Of a DNA stretch of 64,000 nt, positions 53,521 through 62,243 are shown one piece after another; positions within the stretch are counted from its first letter, which is position 1; every line of letters begins with the position of its first letter. The notes under the pieces were generated by a model. The model was given only the letters and a program-made list of their open reading frames with translations, made no database searches and was not told where the DNA came from. Made by a program: the position numbers and the translations under genes. The stretch comes from an uncultured Shimia sp. (GTDB lineage: Bacteria > Pseudomonadota > Alphaproteobacteria > Rhodobacterales > Rhodobacteraceae): NCBI GenBank assembly GCA_937897325.1, contig CALCOY010000014.1:162270-226269 (forward strand). The letters are read 5' to 3'.

Positions 53521-54525
53521 TCATTTCGACCGTGTCGTCTCACCGGGACAGAACTCAATCGGCAGGATTGTGGAGCGTTGCACTGTCACGCCATTGATGC
53601 GCGCCAAAAGATTCCGCGCCCCGGTGATACCCATCAACCGGCGTGGAGTCCGTACCGTTGTGAGCCGGATTGGTAGAACACCGGTGATGTCCAGACCGTT
53701 GAAACCGACAATGCCCACATCATCGGGTACGGATGCCCCGGCCATCTGACAGGCCATCAATCCGCCGAAAGCCATGTGATCGTTCAGGAAGAAAATCACA
53801 TCCGGCTTGGCGGCAAAAATCAGGTCTCGGGTGCCTTCAAAACCTGTTGAAAAGGCGTCGCTCAGCTCCGGTCGGCGGGTCAGAACATCGACGCCTTCAA
53901 AAACATCCCTGATCCCCTGCAACCGCGCATCAGCTCGAACGTCGTGTCCCCGGGGCGCACTTACGAAGGATGGTTTTTCATAACCGCAATCGCGCGCATG
54001 TTGGCCGATCACACGCCCTGCCGCGCGATGATCGATGCCGACACAAACGTCAATCGGATCGTCTGCTTGATCCCAGATCTCTAGTACAGGTATCGGTGCA
54101 GACCGCAACGCATCGCGCACTTCTGGATGATGATCGATACCCGTCAGAATGATGGCAGCGGGCTTCCAGGACAGCAACCGCCTGACCCAGTCAAGCTCTG
54201 CCTCCGGGTTGTATTCCGTTGTGTCGATCACGCTGGAGTAACCTGCGCTGTCGAAGGTGCGCCGCATGCCGTTCAGGATGTCTGCGAAAACCTCCCCGGC
54301 AAAGGTGGGCAGAGAAATCCCGATGAGGTTGGAGTTTGCAACCGCCAAGGACCGCGCCGCGCTGTTGGGTACATACTTGAGTTGCCGCGCGATCTTGAGA
54401 ATTTCGACACGCTTTTGCTCCGAAATACCCTCCACCCCGCGGATCGCGCGGGACACCGTCATCAGGCTAACATTCGCACGTTGCGCGACATCCGCCATGG
54501 TCGCTGTCTGGGCTTTGCGTGGCAC
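53521..54525 (-). CDS. LacI-family transcriptional regulator
   Basis: The 334-residue product has the N-terminal LacI helix-turn-helix (ATMADVAQRANVSLMTVSRA) and hinge (YVPNSAARSLAVANSNLIGI), then a periplasmic-binding-protein-like effector domain with the FNGLDITGVLPIRLTTVRTP block. It diverges from the ugpC-type gene of the sugar operon, with a palindrome in the gap, so it most likely represses that operon and is relieved by its substrate or a product. The closest named relatives by motif are gluconate- and idonate-type regulators. Confidence 0.92.
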   Translation of the reverse strand: MPRKAQTATMADVAQRANVSLMTVSRAIRGVEGISEQKRVEILKIARQLKYVPNSAARSLAVANSNLIGISLPTFAGEVFADILNGMRRTFDSAGYSSVIDTTEYNPEAELDWVRRLLSWKPAAIILTGIDHHPEVRDALRSAPIPVLEIWDQADDPIDVCVGIDHRAAGRVIGQHARDCGYEKPSFVSAPRGHDVRADARLQGIRDVFEGVDVLTRRPELSDAFSTGFEGTRDLIFAAKPDVIFFLNDHMAFGGLMACQMAGASVPDDVGIVGFNGLDITGVLPIRLTTVRTPRRLMGITGARNLLARINGVTVQRSTILPIEFCPGETTRSK

Positions 54526-54604
54526 GCCATCTCACTTATGCTGTTTCGTGTTTTGAACGAAATGGCTCATAAAACCGTTCAATATCAAATTATTGGCACA
54601 GATC

Positions 54605-54618
54605 TAGCGTTAACGCTA
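54605..54618. promoter_or_regulatory. Candidate operator for the LacI-family regulator
   Basis: TAGCGTTAACGCTA is a perfect 14-base palindrome in the 202-base gap between the divergent regulator gene and the ABC operon. It is followed by a second small palindrome TAACGTTA (54617-54624) with the CG centre usual for LacI-type sites. A TTGGCA at 54593-54598 could be a -35 element for the plus-strand operon, which the palindrome would block. Confidence 0.55.
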
Positions 54619-54727
54619 ACGTTATTTTTTTGCTTTTCCTCTTCCCCAATGACCCAACCCTCCTGCACTCTTTGGACCAAGAGGCAGTTGCGATCCACCG
54701 CCGGATTGGACTGGGTGGGAGGATGGC

Positions 54728-55810
54728 GTGCCGAAGATTTTCTTTGATCAAGTCTCGAAGAGTTATGGTGCCGTCGAGGTATTGCCACCATTCGATCTGA
54801 CACTGGAGGATGGCGAGTTCACTGTCCTTGTCGGCCCATCAGGCTGCGGGAAATCGACCACGCTTCGGATGCTTGCCGGGCTCGAAACGCTTTCGAATGG
54901 CGAGATCTACTTCGATGACCGTGCCATCAGCAAGCTCGAACCGAAAGAGCGGGATCTGGCAATGGTTTTCCAAGACTACGCGCTCTATCCACATATGAAC
55001 ATTGCGAAGAACATGTCTTTTGCCTTGCGTTTGGCCCGCGTGTCGAAATCCGAAATCGACGAAAAGGTGCTGCGTGTCGCAAAGATGCTCAACATCGCCC
55101 ATCTGCTGGACCGCAAGCCTGCGGAGTTGTCTGGCGGCCAACGCCAGCGCGTCGCCATGGGTCGCGCTTTGGTAAGGGATGCGGGCACGTTTCTCTTTGA
55201 CGAACCGCTTTCGAACCTCGACGCGAAGCTGCGTGGCAAGATGCGGGCCGAACTGGCCGAAATGCGCGATACGATCGACAAGAATATGGTCTATGTGACA
55301 CACGACCAGGTCGAAGCCATGACGCTGGGTGACCGCATCGTCGTGATGAGCGATGGCTACATCCAGCAGCAAGGCACCCCAGAAGCGCTGTTCAAGCACC
55401 CCGTAAACAAATTCGTGGCGGGTTTCATTGGATCACCCACCATGAACTTCCTTGATGCCGACCTCGTTGAGGAACGTGGTCTGACCTGGGTGCGCGGGGA
55501 TGGATTTATGCTGCCGCTTTCCGACGAAACGGGCAAGCGGATGGCTGATGCCAAGAACAGAAACGTTACCGTTGGCATCAGGCCATCAAGCTTTCTGACG
55601 GATGCCAGCAACGGCGCGCCCATGGAGCTGAAAGTTGTCGTGTCCGAATATCTCGGCGCGCAATCGGTGCTGATCACGCGCTGTTCGGAAACCGATGTGG
55701 TTGTCGAAACGCAAAGCGCCCAACCGCTGCAAACCGGCAGCGTTCAGATCTTCGGCGTGAAAACAGACGAAATCATGGTCTTCGAAAAATCATCGGGGCG
55801 GCGGCTTTGA
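54728..55810 (+). CDS. Carbohydrate ABC transporter ATPase, UgpC/MsmK-like
   Basis: The 360-residue ATPase has Walker A GPSGCGKST near residue 37, signature LSGGQRQRVAMGRALV, Walker B FLFDEPLSNLDAKL, H-loop VTHDQVEAM, and a C-terminal TOBE/regulatory domain (residues 240-355). The start is GTG 54728, with GGGAGG in front. It leads the operon ATPase - binding protein - permease - permease - b561 - dehydrogenase - lactonase. It might also serve the orphan permease pair at 25722-27739. Confidence 0.95.
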   Translation: MPKIFFDQVSKSYGAVEVLPPFDLTLEDGEFTVLVGPSGCGKSTTLRMLAGLETLSNGEIYFDDRAISKLEPKERDLAMVFQDYALYPHMNIAKNMSFALRLARVSKSEIDEKVLRVAKMLNIAHLLDRKPAELSGGQRQRVAMGRALVRDAGTFLFDEPLSNLDAKLRGKMRAELAEMRDTIDKNMVYVTHDQVEAMTLGDRIVVMSDGYIQQQGTPEALFKHPVNKFVAGFIGSPTMNFLDADLVEERGLTWVRGDGFMLPLSDETGKRMADAKNRNVTVGIRPSSFLTDASNGAPMELKVVVSEYLGAQSVLITRCSETDVVVETQSAQPLQTGSVQIFGVKTDEIMVFEKSSGRRL

Positions 55811-55844
55811 CGCCCGCAAAACGAACTTCAGGGAGGTAAGAGAA

Positions 55845-57182
55845 ATGAAGTTTCTACAATCAATGCTCGGAGGCACAGCAATTGCAGTGCTGATGTCGGG
55901 AACGGCGATGGCAGGTGGCCATGGCAGCCCCTACGAGCCTTATGCAGGCACGACACTGGTGATCAACGTGCCGGCTCACCCACACTACAACGCCATGATG
56001 AAAGTCCTGCCGGAATTCACCGAAGAAACGGGGATTGAGGTCGAAGTCGACCAGCTACAATACCTCAAGATGCGCGAACGCCAGACGCTGGAACTGACCA
56101 AGAGTGAGGGCGACTATGACATGATTGCCTATGTGGTTTTCTCCAAGGCCGATTACATCTTCGCCGATCAGCTTGAGAACCTCGCCAAATACTTCATGGA
56201 CCCGAAACTGGCGGATCCGAGTTATGATCAGACGGACCTGATCAGCGGTTATGTTGAGAACATCGGCGTGGCAGGTGGCCAAAAAGGGTATCTGCCTGGG
56301 CAGCTTGGATCGGCCTATGGCATCCCATACGGTTCGGAAACGAGTGTGCTGGCCTATCGCAAGGACATTTTTGAAAAGCACGGCATCGCGGTGCCGGAAA
56401 ACTACGATCAGCTTCTCGATGCGGCGTGCAAAATCCCCGAAGTTGAGGAGGGCATGGGCGGTATGGCGTCTCGGGCGGCATCGGGTCATCAGGCCAGCCA
56501 CGCGTTCCTTCTGCATCTGGCCCCCTTGGGTGGCCGGGTCTTCGATAATCAGTGGGAGCCGATCATCAACAACGAAGCTGGCCTCGCAGCTGCCAACGCA
56601 CTGAAAACAATCGTCGACTGCGGCCCGGAAGGATCGCAAACCTTTGGACCCGCCGAAGCCGCAGCGGCCTTTAGTCAAGGGCAGGCGGCCATGTTCATGG
56701 ACTCCATCGCGTTCGCGGCGGGATTTGAAGATCCTTCGAAATCCAAAGTGGCTGGTAAGGTCGGCTATGCGCTTCATCCCGAAGGTTTGCGCCGTGGCAG
56801 TCAGACAGGTGGCTTCGGCATCGCAATCCCCAAAAACGCCCAGAACAAGGAAGCGGCGTTCCTGCTGATGCAATGGCTGACCTCAAAGAAGGGCGACAAG
56901 CTTGTAGCGATGGCGGGCGGCAACCCCTCTCGCTTCTCGACCTACGCCGATCCTGAAGTGCAGGCTAAATACCCATACTCGGCCACTTTCGGCGAAGCGC
57001 TGAAATATGCAGATCCCGACTGGCGCCCTATCATTCCGACCTGGGGCAAGATCAACGCCGACATCGGCACAACCATGAGCCAGGTCCTCACGGAAGGTCT
57101 TGATCCGCAAGAAGCGCTGGATGGTGTTGCCACCCGCGCCCGAGAAATCATGGACGAGGCCGGCTACTACGCCTGGCAGTAA
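55845..57182 (+). CDS. Carbohydrate ABC transporter substrate-binding protein (family 1)
   Basis: The 445-residue periplasmic protein has a signal peptide (residues 1-23, cleaved after AMA) and the extracellular solute-binding family 1 fold: TTLVINVPAHPHYNAMMKVL, EETGIEVEVDQLQYLKMRER, GSAYGIPYGSETSVLAYRKD. Such proteins bind sugars, polyols or sugar acids. CAGGGAGGTAAGAG precedes the ATG. Ligand is not evident, but the downstream dehydrogenase and lactonase suggest a polyol or aldose/aldonic acid. Confidence 0.92.
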   Translation: MKFLQSMLGGTAIAVLMSGTAMAGGHGSPYEPYAGTTLVINVPAHPHYNAMMKVLPEFTEETGIEVEVDQLQYLKMRERQTLELTKSEGDYDMIAYVVFSKADYIFADQLENLAKYFMDPKLADPSYDQTDLISGYVENIGVAGGQKGYLPGQLGSAYGIPYGSETSVLAYRKDIFEKHGIAVPENYDQLLDAACKIPEVEEGMGGMASRAASGHQASHAFLLHLAPLGGRVFDNQWEPIINNEAGLAAANALKTIVDCGPEGSQTFGPAEAAAAFSQGQAAMFMDSIAFAAGFEDPSKSKVAGKVGYALHPEGLRRGSQTGGFGIAIPKNAQNKEAAFLLMQWLTSKKGDKLVAMAGGNPSRFSTYADPEVQAKYPYSATFGEALKYADPDWRPIIPTWGKINADIGTTMSQVLTEGLDPQEALDGVATRAREIMDEAGYYAWQ

Positions 57183-57244
57183 TCGCCACGCATCGGGCTG
57201 CATACAAGCGGCCCGGGGCGCCTCTTTCGAATTGGATCCCGGAC

Positions 57245-58165
57245 ATGCAAACTGCGAATGTGAATAGGCTTACGCCGTACCTGTTCCTTGCACCTGCCGG
57301 GATCATAATGGCCGTCGCCCTGCTCTACCCTATTGGCTACATGATCTATGCCAGTTTTCTCGACTGGAACCCCAGCCAACGCATCGGCGAAGCAGAATTC
57401 ATAGGGCTGCGCAACTACCTGAACCTTCTGGGTGATGCGGCGTTCCGCGAAAGCTTCTGGGTCACGCTGAAATTCGCTGCCATCGTGGTGACTGTCGAAA
57501 TGTTACTTGGCGTCGGCCTGGCCTTACTGCTGGACCGCAATATCCGTGGGATGTCCCTTCTGCGTACGCTCTTCATCCTACCGATGATGATCGCACCTGT
57601 CGTCGTGGGGTTGATGTGGCGCTACATGTATCACCCGACTGTTGGCATCTTTAACCGCACGCTGAAGTCTTTGGGGCTGGAGCCGATCCCGTGGCTTAGC
57701 GATGGCAACTGGGCCTTTGCGTCCGTCATCATCGCCGACATCTGGCAATGGACACCCTTCATTTTCATCCTGTCATTGGCTGCCCTGCAATCGCTTCCCC
57801 AATCGGCGATGGAAGCCTCGCGTATTGATGGCGCGACCGGCTGGCAGCAGATCATCCACATCAAACTGCCCCTGATGATGCCAGTCCTGATCGTGACGCT
57901 GCTTTTACGCCTCATCGACGCCTTCAAGGTGCTGGAGGTCATCCTCGTTCTGACCAACGGCGGCCCGGGCCTGTCGACCGAGATCCTGTCTCTGCGCATT
58001 TCCCGAACAGCATCCGAATTCCGAGAGCTTGGAGAAGCCGCCGCTATGTCCAACGTCTTGCTGATCCTCCTGATGATCCTGACCTTTGCGATGTTTGCCT
58101 ACAGCAAAGCGGTTGAGATCCGCACTGCACGGCTGCGCGCGGCAGCCGAGGAGACCGCGATATGA
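57245..58165 (+). CDS. Carbohydrate ABC transporter permease (UgpA-like)
   Basis: The 306-residue permease has six hydrophobic helices and the cytoplasmic EAA loop EASRIDGATGWQQIIHIKLP near residue 190; the segment LTNGGPGLSTEILSLRI is typical of CUT1 permeases. It overlaps the second permease by four bases. A weak ribosome binding site precedes it after a 62-base gap from the binding-protein gene. Confidence 0.92.
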   Translation: MQTANVNRLTPYLFLAPAGIIMAVALLYPIGYMIYASFLDWNPSQRIGEAEFIGLRNYLNLLGDAAFRESFWVTLKFAAIVVTVEMLLGVGLALLLDRNIRGMSLLRTLFILPMMIAPVVVGLMWRYMYHPTVGIFNRTLKSLGLEPIPWLSDGNWAFASVIIADIWQWTPFIFILSLAALQSLPQSAMEASRIDGATGWQQIIHIKLPLMMPVLIVTLLLRLIDAFKVLEVILVLTNGGPGLSTEILSLRISRTASEFRELGEAAAMSNVLLILLMILTFAMFAYSKAVEIRTARLRAAAEETAI

Positions 58166-59034
58166 GCACGCAAACCTACGAAAGGCAGAACCCGGCCTTC
58201 TATGCGCTGCTAGTGGCACTTATCGTGATGGCCATCGGGCCGATCTTGATGATGTTGATGACGTCGCTGAAGCTGAACGTCGACATCATGTCCGACACCT
58301 CATCGCTGATCTTCATGCCGACGATCCGAAACTATGAAACCGCCCTGTGCGACTTCCTTTGGTACGAAGCCCCTCATATCGACTTCTGTGACAAAACCTT
58401 CGGCCGGGCATTGGTTAACTCACTCATCATCGCGCTGGTTTCAACCGCACTTACGCTCATCCTTGGCTGCATGGCGGCCTATGCGCTGGTGCGCTTCCGC
58501 TTCATGGGCCGGGATACGGTATCGCTGACCACACTGGTCATGCGGATGGTCCCCCCCGCCGTGTTGCTTGTGCCTGTCTTTGGCATCTGGACCTTCCAAT
58601 TCCAAATTGACGGAACGCGAGCGGGGATAATCCTTGTCTATGTTGCGATGAACCTGCCCTTCGTCATTTGGATCCTGCAAAGCTTCATCGTCCAAGTGCC
58701 CATCCAACTCGAAGAAGCCGCGCGCATGGACGGCGCGGGACCTTTCGGCGTTTTCTTCCTGGTCGTGCTGCCCCTGATCAAGCCGGGGCTGGCGGCGGCG
58801 GCGATCTTCACCTTCCGCGTGGCCTGGAATGAATTCCTTCTGGCAAACGCACTGGCCGACAGAAACTCACGCACTGTTCCGGTGACAATCGTGAATTCCA
58901 TGACGGAGTTCGACATTGACTGGGGCGTGATCATGGCCACAGGCATGCTTTTGGCCATTCCCCCGATCCTTTTTACCTTCGCCGCTTCGCGCCAGATCAT
59001 CACCGGTATGACGGCAGGTGCGGTCAAGGGCTGA
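58162..59034 (+). CDS. Carbohydrate ABC transporter permease (UgpE-like)
   Basis: The 290-residue permease has the EAA loop EEAARMDGAGPFGVFFLVVLP near residue 185 and six hydrophobic helices. A cysteine-containing loop (LCDFLWYEAPHIDFCDKTFG) after the first helix is a less usual insert. The start overlaps the previous permease and the stop overlaps the next gene by one base, so all three are translationally linked. Confidence 0.92.
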   Translation: MSTQTYERQNPAFYALLVALIVMAIGPILMMLMTSLKLNVDIMSDTSSLIFMPTIRNYETALCDFLWYEAPHIDFCDKTFGRALVNSLIIALVSTALTLILGCMAAYALVRFRFMGRDTVSLTTLVMRMVPPAVLLVPVFGIWTFQFQIDGTRAGIILVYVAMNLPFVIWILQSFIVQVPIQLEEAARMDGAGPFGVFFLVVLPLIKPGLAAAAIFTFRVAWNEFLLANALADRNSRTVPVTIVNSMTEFDIDWGVIMATGMLLAIPPILFTFAASRQIITGMTAGAVKG

Positions 59035-59765
59035 TGTGGGAATGGCTCCTGACCCCGATGGATCCGACCCGCCCACACGAGGTTGGCTGGCATCTGAGTT
59101 GGCACGCCCGTACAATGGTGCTGGCTTGGGGTGTCTTGGTTCCGACGGGCATTCTGATCGCCCGGTTCTTCAAGATCCATCCAAAACAGGATTGGCCCCG
59201 GAAACTCGACAGCCGATTCTGGTGGAATACGCATCGCGTCTGCCAGTATGGCGCCTGTCTTCTGCTATGCGTGGGGCTTTGGTTGATCCTGACCGCCCCC
59301 GCTTTGACCGCCGCACCCGGACCGCACGCATTTCTTGGCTGGACGATCGTGGCCCTGGCGACACTTCAGGTGACCGGCGGGCTTCTACGCGGCACGAAGG
59401 GCGGGCCGACCGAACCCGCCCCCAATGGTTCGCTCCATGGGGATCACTATGACATGACCTTTCGAAGGCTGGTCTTTGAGTATGTGCACAAAGGTGCGGG
59501 CTACCTTGCGCTTGTCCTTTCGGTGCTGACCATCCTGTCTGGCCTTTGGCAGGCCAACGGGCCGAATTGGATGTGGCTTAGCCTGTCGCTGTGGTGGTTG
59601 GGGCTTCTCTGTCTTGCGATCTGGCTGCAAAGGCGTGGCATGGCCATCGACACCTATCAGGCCATCTGGGGTCCCGACCCTACCTTGCCTGGCAATCAGC
59701 GCACCCCGATCGGATTTGGAATACGTCGGCGCAGCCCACCACAAAATCAGCCAGCTGGTGAATGA
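59034..59765 (+). CDS. Cytochrome b561-like membrane protein in the sugar operon
   Basis: The 243-residue protein has about five or six membrane helices. Candidate haem ligands are His in LSWHARTM, NTHRVCQYG, PGPHAFLGW and YVHKGAGY, one per helix, in the pattern of the eukaryotic-type b561/ferric reductase transmembrane family. It overlaps the permease gene and lies before the idonate-type dehydrogenase, so it is cotranscribed. Why an electron-carrying b561 protein is in a sugar-acid operon is unclear; transfer of electrons from a dehydrogenase to the membrane is one idea. Confidence 0.75.
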   Translation: MWEWLLTPMDPTRPHEVGWHLSWHARTMVLAWGVLVPTGILIARFFKIHPKQDWPRKLDSRFWWNTHRVCQYGACLLLCVGLWLILTAPALTAAPGPHAFLGWTIVALATLQVTGGLLRGTKGGPTEPAPNGSLHGDHYDMTFRRLVFEYVHKGAGYLALVLSVLTILSGLWQANGPNWMWLSLSLWWLGLLCLAIWLQRRGMAIDTYQAIWGPDPTLPGNQRTPIGFGIRRRSPPQNQPAGE

Positions 59766-59874
59766 AAATGCGATCGTCTTGCTCTCGACAAACTTGTCGT
59801 TTCTCGCATATGTTAACGATAACATTGAGACACAAGGAGCGATAGCAGTCGCTGTCGACACAGAAAGAGCGTTG

Positions 59875-60903
59875 ATGAAATCGATCGTGATACACGCCGC
59901 CAAAGACCTGCGGATAGAGGACCAAGAGGTCGATATTGCAGGCCCCGGGGAAGTTCTCGTCGACATGGCCGCAGGTGGCATCTGCGGGTCGGATCTACAC
60001 TATTACAACCATGGTGGTTTTGGGACGATCACCTTGAAGGAACCGATGGTCCTTGGTCACGAGGTTTCCGGGCGTATCGCAGCGGTTGGCGATGGCGTGA
60101 CCGACCTGCAGCCCGGTCAACTTGTCGCAGTCTCGCCATCGCGTCCTTGCGGCGATTGCCGGTACTGCAATGAGGCAGCGTTCAATCAATGCCTCAACAT
60201 GCGGTTCTACGGATCGGCCATGCCGTTCCCGCATATTCAAGGGGCCTTCAGACAACAATTGGTGGCGCATGCCGCCCAATGCGCGCCCGCCGACGGTCTA
60301 AGCGTGGGAGAAGCCGCAATGGCCGAACCGCTCGCCGTCTGCTTGCATGCGACCCGGCGCGCAGGACCCTTGCTGGGCAAGTCGGTTTTGGTCACAGGCT
60401 GTGGACCAATTGGGCTCTTGTCGATTATGGCTGCCCGCCGGGCAGGCGCTGACTTTGTACTGGCAACCGACATCTCAGACTTTACGCTTTCAAAGGCCAA
60501 AGAGATTGGTGCCGATGAAACGATCAACATGACATCAGGCGATGGGTTGGCCGCCTTTACCCGAGACAAAGGTCACTTCGACATACTTTACGAATGCTCC
60601 GGCGTCGAGATTGCCGTCCGTGGCGCGATTGAAGCCATGCGCCCCCGCGGCATTGTCCTGCAATTGGGGCTTGGCGGGGATATGAAGCTGCCCATGATGG
60701 CGATCACGGCCAAGGAACTGGATCTGCGTGGCTGCTTCCGCTTCCACGAGGAGTTCTTTACTGGTGTCTCCCTAATGCAAAAGGGATTGATCGACGTAAA
60801 GCCGCTTATCACGCATACGCTGCCCTTGTCCGACGCCGTGCAGGCCTTCGACATCGCCGGAGATCGCAGTCAGGCGATAAAGGCACAGATCGCATTTCAA
60901 TGA
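59875..60903 (+). CDS. Zinc-dependent polyol/L-idonate 5-dehydrogenase
   Basis: The product from ATG 59875 is 342 residues, the length of IdnD-type enzymes. It has the catalytic zinc region GGICGSDLHYYNHGG and VLGHEVSGRI, structural zinc cysteines in CGDCRYCNEAAFNQC, and the Rossmann motif VTGCGPIGLLSIMAA. The open frame extends to 59614 inside the b561 gene and is not the start. Idonate dehydrogenases oxidise L-idonate or related sugar acids to a 5-keto acid. The LacI regulator, ABC importer and lactonase next to it fit sugar-acid or polyol catabolism. Confidence 0.85.
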   Translation: MKSIVIHAAKDLRIEDQEVDIAGPGEVLVDMAAGGICGSDLHYYNHGGFGTITLKEPMVLGHEVSGRIAAVGDGVTDLQPGQLVAVSPSRPCGDCRYCNEAAFNQCLNMRFYGSAMPFPHIQGAFRQQLVAHAAQCAPADGLSVGEAAMAEPLAVCLHATRRAGPLLGKSVLVTGCGPIGLLSIMAARRAGADFVLATDISDFTLSKAKEIGADETINMTSGDGLAAFTRDKGHFDILYECSGVEIAVRGAIEAMRPRGIVLQLGLGGDMKLPMMAITAKELDLRGCFRFHEEFFTGVSLMQKGLIDVKPLITHTLPLSDAVQAFDIAGDRSQAIKAQIAFQ

Positions 60904-60921
60904 TCAGCACCGAGGCTTCTT

Positions 60922-61821
60922 ATGAGCTTTTTTGAAACCATAGACCCAATCTTCGACAGCTACGTGCTTGGCAACGCACCAGTCAAACAACTTGCGACCG
61001 GATTTGATTGGGTGGAAGGACCAGTTTGGTTCGGCGACGCGAATTGTCTGCTTTTCTCCGACATTCCGAACAACCGGATAATGCGCTGGTCCCCCGATAC
61101 CGGCATCAGCACCTACCGCGCCCCATCGAACTTCGCGAACGGTCATACTCGCGATCTGGAGGGGCGCCTGATCTCATGCGAACATGGAACACGCCGGGTG
61201 AGCCGGACAGAACATGATGGCACAATCACCGTGATTGCGGACAGCTTTGAGGGCAAACGCCTGAACTCCCCGAATGACGTGGTCGTCAAGTCTGATGGCA
61301 GCATCTGGTTTACTGACCCTCACTACGGGATCATGACCAACTACGAAGGCCACAAGTCCGAGCAAGAGCTACCGTGCAATCTCTACCGTGTGGATCCCCA
61401 TACATCGGCGATCTCGGTCATGGTTTCGGATGGCAATTGCCCCAATGGACTGGCTTTTTCACCTGATGAAACACGGCTTTACATGGCCGATACCGGGCGG
61501 ATGTTCAGCGATGATCCGCAGCACATACGCGCTTTTGAGGTCGACACCTCTGGCGCCTTGTCCGGAGGTGACATTTTCCATGTGATTGAACCTGGCTGCT
61601 CTGACGGGTTCCGCATTGACGCCGATGGCAACATCTGGTCGTCTGCGGCGGACGGTGTTCATTGCATCGCACCCGAAGGCCACCTGCTGGGAAAGATCCT
61701 GGTGCCTGAACTCGTGTCGAACGTCTGCTTCGGAGGTAGGGCCAAGCAACAATTGTTCATCACCGCCACAACCAGTGTTTATGTGATCTCGCTCAACCGA
61801 CAGGGCGTGCAGAAGCCATAG
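60922..61821 (+). CDS. SMP-30/gluconolactonase family lactonase
   Basis: The 299-residue product has the six-bladed SMP-30 fold: WVEGPVWFGDANCLLFSDIP, the metal-binding GKRLNSPNDVVVKSDG, IWFTDPHYGI and CPNGLAFSPDETRLYMADTG. Such enzymes hydrolyse aldonolactones. It lacks a signal peptide, so it acts in the cytoplasm. It ends the operon and lies 19 bases after the dehydrogenase, which would supply the lactone or keto acid. Confidence 0.92.
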   Translation: MSFFETIDPIFDSYVLGNAPVKQLATGFDWVEGPVWFGDANCLLFSDIPNNRIMRWSPDTGISTYRAPSNFANGHTRDLEGRLISCEHGTRRVSRTEHDGTITVIADSFEGKRLNSPNDVVVKSDGSIWFTDPHYGIMTNYEGHKSEQELPCNLYRVDPHTSAISVMVSDGNCPNGLAFSPDETRLYMADTGRMFSDDPQHIRAFEVDTSGALSGGDIFHVIEPGCSDGFRIDADGNIWSSAADGVHCIAPEGHLLGKILVPELVSNVCFGGRAKQQLFITATTSVYVISLNRQGVQKP

Positions 61822-62110
61822 TCTATGATTGGATGGCCGCGTTATGCTCGCAGCAATGTTCATTTATGGCACTGCCAATCACCTTTCCACTGGGCAGGTT
61901 GCAATAGCGGGCGGCAAATAAATCAACCAAATGGGATCGACGGCGAACCGGCACATGATTTCCCGGACAGCCACCCTGTTTTTCTCCGGGATTTGGATCG
62001 TAGATTTGAACCGTCTCTAGATCGACATCTTCGTGGCGTAATCGTCGAAGCAAAGAAATTTGTGATGGTCTTGCCGTGCTGTCATTGAACCGACTGACTT
62101 AGGACCACAA
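61822..62110. other. Region between lactonase gene and IS left end, possible gene remnant
   Basis: On the minus strand, a frame at 61823-62053 encodes protein-like segments such as VDLETVQIYDPNPGEKQGGC and RRSHLVDLFAARYCNLPSGK, and a second frame at about 62088-62020 begins MTARQDHHKFLCFDDYA. Joined by a frameshift they could be one small decayed gene. No family is recognised and the two pieces may be chance. Confidence 0.3.
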
Positions 62111-62120
62111 TGTCCCCCAT
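62111..62120 (+). repeat. Left candidate terminal inverted repeat of the IS
   Basis: TGTCCCCCAT, perfect inverse of 63756-63765. Bases outside and further inside match only partly (GT a few bases in). Confidence 0.5.
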
Positions 62121-62243
62121 GTTGTCACTGTACCCTAATTAATCAGAATCGGGCCTAAAATTGTGAGGCCGTTCAATTGTCTGGGGTGCACTCTTTGGCC
62201 TGCCATGGGAAGCTTCCCCCTTTTATGCAAGGCGGAGGGAAAC

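Noticed and set aside
56055..56873. Minus-strand open frame of 272 codons
   Set aside because: Shadow of the substrate-binding protein gene in a GC-rich region.
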